DNA from: Azorinus chamasolen
Lineage: Eukaryota > Mollusca > Bivalvia > Cardiida > Solecurtidae
DNA length: 64,000 nt
Reading direction: 5' to 3'
NCBI GenBank assembly: GCA_963576725.1
Contig: OY755246.1
Span: 73,835,467 to 73,899,466, forward strand
In this document: positions 60,155-64,000 of the stretch, in pieces
Layout of the letters: every line of letters begins with the position of its first letter
Numbering within the stretch: the stretch's first letter is position 1
Program-made: the position numbers and the translations under genes
The notes under the pieces: model-generated
Told to the model about the DNA's origin: nothing
What the model saw: only the letters and a program-made list of their open reading frames with translations
Databases searched by the model: none

Positions 60155-60218
60155 TACAACAAGCAGCACATCATGCCTTTAGAAGATGTTAAAATTGAAG
60201 GTGTTGAGGATGTGGGAA
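60155..60218 (+). CDS. PLEKHF2: Phafin (PLEKHF2-like) next coding exon, PH domain continued
   Basis: The 64-base exon follows a pyrimidine-rich TTTTTTCCTGTTTCAG acceptor and ends at a consensus GTAAGT donor (60219). It encodes YNKQHIMPLEDV followed by KIEGVEDVG plus one extra base, so it leaves phase 1. It joins in frame to the exon ending at 57336 and reproduces the order of the Phafin PH domain (KKK then YNKQHI, the PLE motif). The leftover A would start an Asn or similar codon ahead of the family's LRNGW segment, which must lie in the next exon; I did not find that segment before 64000. The intron between the two exons is 2.8 kb and is mostly elements L and B8. Vertebrate PLEKHF2 coding sequence is, as I recall, in one exon, so the split PH domain is a lineage difference. 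Confidence 0.93.
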
Positions 60219-60485
60219 GTAAGTTACAATTTTACCTCATGGACATCCATGCATGGCTCTGCCCAGGATCAATATTAATCCCTGTATTAAAACATGCCCA
60301 GGATCAATAGTAATCCCTGTATTAAAACATAAAACAATGAAATTTATTGCCATGGCAAGCAGTAGAGAACCTGTAGCATATCAGCAAATGGACCAAACCT
60401 TCTGTCTACTGTGTTTGTAAAGATGTAAAAAGACAAAGGGTTAATGTAATCTCTGTATTTCAAATTTTATATTTTCAATGTGTCC

Positions 60486-60795
60486 ACGTTAGATTATGCC
60501 GCACTTGCTGTTTGTTGTATAGACGTTAGATTATGCAGCACTTGCTATTTGTTGCTGTTGTATAGACGTTAGATTATGCAGCACTTGGTGTTTGTTGTAT
60601 AGACGTTAGATTATGCAGCACTTGCTGTTTGTTGTATAGACGTTAGATTATGCATCACTTGCTGTTTGTTGCTGTTGTATAGACGTTAGATTATGCAGCA
60701 CTTGCTGTTTGTTGTATAGATGTAACATTATGCAGTACTTGATGTTTGTTGTATAGATGTAACATTATGCAGTACTTGATGTTTGTTGTACAGAC
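60486..60795 (+). repeat. Minisatellite, 37/43-base unit, about 8 copies
   Basis: The unit is GACGTTAGATTATGCAGCAC followed by TTGCTGTTTGTTGTATA; some units carry an extra GTTGCT (43 bases). The last two copies share TGTAACATTATGCAGTAC variants. It lies in the Phafin intron after 60218. Confidence 0.9.
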
Positions 60796-61174
60796 ATTAT
60801 AGCTTGGAAAATTTTACCTGCACCCTGGCCCATATGCAGAATACATAATGAGAGAGATGATCATGACGCTGTATAAATTAAACTCTGTTGGTAAATCGTG
60901 AAGTCTGTTCTTGCTGAAATTACGGGAGAGCGATAAGCCGTGCATATGTAAACCATACAATCACGTGTGTGTGTCCATGCATTATTGCTTACTAGGGGTG
61001 ACTACCGGTATTGAGTAAACTTTTACAGTTGGGATAGTATTGCGATAGTCAGAATTAATATTGCAATGGTATTGCGATAGTCAGAATTACCGTATAATGG
61101 GTAATTTTTACTGCTGTAAAAATTTACGGATTTGGGGTAAAAACACATGATTTAATTTTATATGACTTTTATTA
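60796..61174. other. Unassigned intron DNA
   Basis: Contains a short duplication of 'attgcgatagtcagaatta' (about 61029-61085). No exon was seen. Confidence 0.4.
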
Positions 61175-62677
61175 GCTCACCAGAGCACTTTTGTGCTCAG
61201 GGTGAGCTTTTGTGATCGCCTGATGTCCGTCGTCCGTCGTCGTCCGTCGTGCGTCGTGCGTCGTGCGTCGTGCGTCGTCGGGCGTCAACAATTTCAAGCT
61301 TTAAAGATCTTCTCCTCTGAATCTACAGGGGTCTCAGCTTTCATCTTTGGCACATAGCATCATCTGTAGGTCCTCTACAAAAGTTATATAAATTATGTCC
61401 CTAGGGTCAAAATTGGCCCCACCCCAGGGGTGCATTGTTTTCTATAGAAACATATAGTGAAAACTTTGAATATCATCTCCTCTGAAACTGAAAGGTTCTC
61501 AGCCTTCATATTTGGCACATAGCATCATGTTCAGGTTCTCTACAAAAGTTATATAAATTATGCTACTGTGGTCAAAATTGGCTACACACCGTGGTGGACA
61601 GTTTTCTAGCAAACTTATAGCTGACTGCGATTTTAAGCATCTTCTCTTTGCTCATAAATAGGTCATCCAGTCAAGCAGTGGGATAGATGACCAGTGGCTA
61701 TTTTTAGGTCACCTGTATCTGGTGCTGGAGCTCTGTGCCTTAACCCTTTGCCTGTTCTATGTTTATTATTAATTTGAATGCCTACTGCATATTCATGAAC
61801 AAAATAGTTAAAATGAAGTATGGAAGGTGGAACATTGTAGTCATTTTTTTTCCAAATTTCAAAACCTACTGAATATTCATCTACAAAATAGTTATAATGA
61901 AATATAGTAGGTGGAACATTGTAGCCATTTTAGAAACTTAAGGAACAGCTGTATAAAATTCCATTTACAAACAGAGCAGGCCCTGATCAGATGGCTCCTA
62001 TAGGAGGCATCCGATCTGGGTCTACTCTGTTTTCAAAAATGTGAAAACACGTTTGTATGAGGGAAGGGTTAATTAATAATAGTGATTGGCATTATGATAT
62101 TATTATAACCTGCCCTGCAGTTCAGAAGAAGGGTAAATCATGTAAAGACTCCAGAATGCCAAATTAAAGATTTCAAATAAATTATGAAATATTTTTTAAC
62201 ATGAAATTGTATTACTTGAAACTGTTAAGTTATACTTATGATTATGCAATTACATGTATTATGTAATAATTTATAATAATATTCAAATGCAAAAAATCAG
62301 TTTGGAATGCTAGGGTACACATACCCGTTCAGAAGAACAGTTGATCGCCTTTAGTCAGAACTTTGTATGGCCTTGTTTAAATTATGCCCCTGGGATTAAA
62401 ATTGGCCCCACCCGAGGGGTGGTCAGTTTTCAATAAAAATATATAGTAAAAACATTGAAAATCTTCTCTGAAACTGGAAGGTTCATAACTTTCATATTTG
62501 GCACATAGCTTCATGTTCAGGTCCTCTACAAATGTTATATAAATTATGCCCCTGTGGTCAAAATTGGCCCTGCCCCAGGAGTAGCCAGCTTTCAATAGAA
62601 ACATAAAGTGAAAACTTTGAAAATCTTCTCCTCTGATTGTCTGGTGAGCGCTTCAGGGCCATTCTGGCCCTCTTGTT
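61175..62677 (+). mobile_element. Tandem-core element B9 in the Phafin intron
   Basis: 5' hairpin AGCTCACCAGAGCAC TTTT GTGCTCAGGGTGAGCT, a CGTCCGTCGTGCGTCGTGCG tract, only a few core units, a T MITE and a non-tandem tail, then two more units and 3' TGGTGAGCGCTTC, hairpin AGGGCCATTCTGGCCCT, CTTGTT. Confidence 0.9.
61744..62068. mobile_element. TTAA MITE T in B9
   Basis: TTAA at 61740-61743 and 62069-62072, start CCCTTTGCCTGTTCTATG, palindrome arms 'acaaacagagcaggccctga' and 'gggtctactctgttt'. It contains an internal duplication of the 'gtggaacattgtagcc' phrase. Confidence 0.7.
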
Positions 62678-62716
62678 ATTTTTTGGTCACACTGGAAGGT
62701 GACATGTGTTCCTTAA

Positions 62717-62944
62717 CCTTTTCCCTGTTGATTACTCATATAAGAAATATTAAATGACATCATGAATATTTATTAGCTGAAATTTTATAATGGCATATCA
62801 TGTACACTGGATCTTTTGGTATTGGTAGAAACTATTATAATTTCATAAGCCAACAGAGCAAATCATGATCAGACGGGTCATCTATTTAGACTACTCAGTT
62901 TGCAAAGATATAAAAAAAAAAAAGCATTTATATGAGGTAAAGGG
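62717..62944. mobile_element. TTAA MITE T, degraded copy
   Basis: TTAA at 62713-62716 and 62945-62948, start CTTTTCCCTGTTGATTA, end AGGTAAAGGG. The central palindrome is worn. Confidence 0.6.
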
Positions 62945-63074
62945 TTAAAACACTCTTGTTTCTTAAGACATTTCAATTTTATGCGTAACCATTCTGGTGA
63001 AGAGAAATTATATTTTGTAATTTAAACTCTTAAAGTAATTTTTCGTCTACCATAGTTTTTAAAATTCTGTCATT

Positions 63075-63197
63075 TCTTTGCTCAAAGTGACAAACAGAAT
63101 GGAATCTAATGAGACCCCACATCATGCAGCATCTCACCTGGATTCAAGCTGTTTGCATAGATAATCATGGTTTAGCACCTAGGGTGCAAGGTGTTAA
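63075..63197. mobile_element. U-type MITE, degraded copy
   Basis: 'acaaacagaatggaatct' pairs with 'ggattcaagctgtttgcat'; the end 'ctagggtgcaaggtgttaat' recalls the U terminus. TIRs are worn. Confidence 0.5.
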
Positions 63198-63202
63198 TTT
63201 TT

Positions 63203-63658
63203 AGCTCCACTTTTTCAAAAAGTGGAGCTATTGTCATGACCCTCTTGTCGGCGTCGGCATCGGCGTTGGTTAACCTTTTTTTTAAGGTCCATTTCTCAGA
63301 AACCATCAAAGATATTTGGTTCATATTATGTATGTTTACTATCACAAGGGCAACCCATTTCACAAGGGTAGGTAACCCTAATATTAATTTTGCTATAGTT
63401 ACCGGTATGCCCCTTTTTCGACTTAGAATTTTCATTGTTGGTTAAGTTTTATGTTAAGGTCCATGTCTCAGAAACTGTCCAAGATATTTGGTTCAAATTT
63501 GGTATGCATGTTAACTATTACAAGGGGGACCCATTCCACAAGGGCAGGTAACCCTAAAATTAATATTGCTATAGTTATCTGCCCTTTCTGACTTAGACTT
63601 CCACTACACTATCCAGCACTAAAGAAAGTGGAGCGCGCTGTCTGCAGACAGCTCTTGT
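63203..63658 (+). mobile_element. Tandem-core element M, complete, short
   Basis: 5' stem AGCTCCACTTTTTC AAAAAGTGGAGCT, a GTCGGCGTCGGCATCGGCG tract, two units of about 180 bases ('aaggtccatttctcagaaac', 'aagatatttggttcaaattt'), 3' AAGTGGAGC, hairpin GCTGTCTGCAGACAGC, TCTTGTTT. The two overlapping frames on opposite strands here are shadows. Confidence 0.88.
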
Positions 63659-63719
63659 TTTTGTATAGATTGGCGAATGCCGTCTGTCCGTCCGTCAGTC
63701 CGTCCGTCCGGACACACTA

Positions 63720-63960
63720 ACAAATGGGTAGTTGTGTGACTTTTTCCTTTGATCTTTTCTTGTGGGACTAGTCCCACAAGTAAAACTATTTTTGGCTCTA
63801 ACTTTGAAATAGAATGATCTGGAAGCTAACCCTAACCCTATGTCCCACAACTGGCCAGGTTAATGTCACAAGAAATGGCCAGGTTAATGTCACAAGAGAT
63901 GGCCAGGTTAATGATTTTACTTGTGCGACTAGTTAGAAAAAGTCACACAACTACCCATTG
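63720..63960 (+). mobile_element. MITE P3 with internal telomere-like repeat
   Basis: A complete copy of P: left end AAATGGGTAGTTGTGTGACT, right end complementary (AGTCACACAACTACCCATT), two CCCTAA units internally (about 63826-63840). It lies between GTCCGTCCGG on the left and GTGTCCGGCCGG on the right, again within a GTCCG-rich tract. Confidence 0.8.
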
Positions 63961-64000
63961 GTGTGTCCGGCCGGCCGTCCGGTTGACCTTTTTGTTTGAG

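Overview
The window reads as intron and intergenic DNA of an invertebrate animal, most likely a bivalve mollusc. It is AT-rich, lacks bacterial-style gene packing, and is filled with nested non-autonomous DNA transposons that have tandem-repeat cores, a type known from bivalve 'pearl' elements and from Helentron-associated elements (HINE/DINE-1). The bivalve assignment is an inference. Almost every open frame here is a shadow of repeats.

Only one host gene is recognisable: two consecutive coding exons of the endosomal PH-FYVE protein Phafin (PLEKHF2-like), at 57199-57336 and 60155-60218 on the + strand. They have matching splice sites and phases, and together encode the first part of the PH domain. 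The first coding exon was not found, and the later exons (rest of PH, FYVE) lie beyond the right edge. One further protein relic exists: a broken mariner transposase (N-terminal part 30953-31735, C-terminal tail near 32752-32853) inside a TIR-bounded element at 30723-33081.

Layout: 1-4115, three tandem-core elements (A1, N, K). 4698-12395, a 7.7-kb TIR element X that split an older element and carries its own nested insertions. 12731-18027, element C with two B elements nested in it. 18599-19878, element H1 with a nuclear-receptor-like motif in every repeat unit. 20121-27277, two related B elements (B3, B5) carrying TTAA MITEs, a foldback transposon and another B copy. 27298-34750, G elements, a TA MITE and the mariner. 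34779 to about 50455, a deep nest built in element B7 (H2, E1 with D1 and J inside, two pogo-like MITEs, a 7.4-kb TIR element Z containing D2 and O, with E2 inside O and MITE P2 inside E2). 50456-57198, mostly unassigned DNA with element D3. 57199-64000, Phafin exons whose introns hold L with B8, a minisatellite, B9, M and P3.

The strongest system-level signal is a shared grammar in about ten otherwise unrelated element families: a 5' hairpin, a GTCCGTC/GTCTGTC tract, a tandem core of about 145-165 bp, a 3' segment complementary to the 5' stem, a 3' hairpin, then CTCTTGTT or CTCTAGTT, with insertion inside a T run. Paralogous empty sites inside the window support these boundaries. A second signal is the recurrence of AGGTCA half-sites in many of the cores, including eight perfect AGGTCACCATGACCT palindromes in family H.
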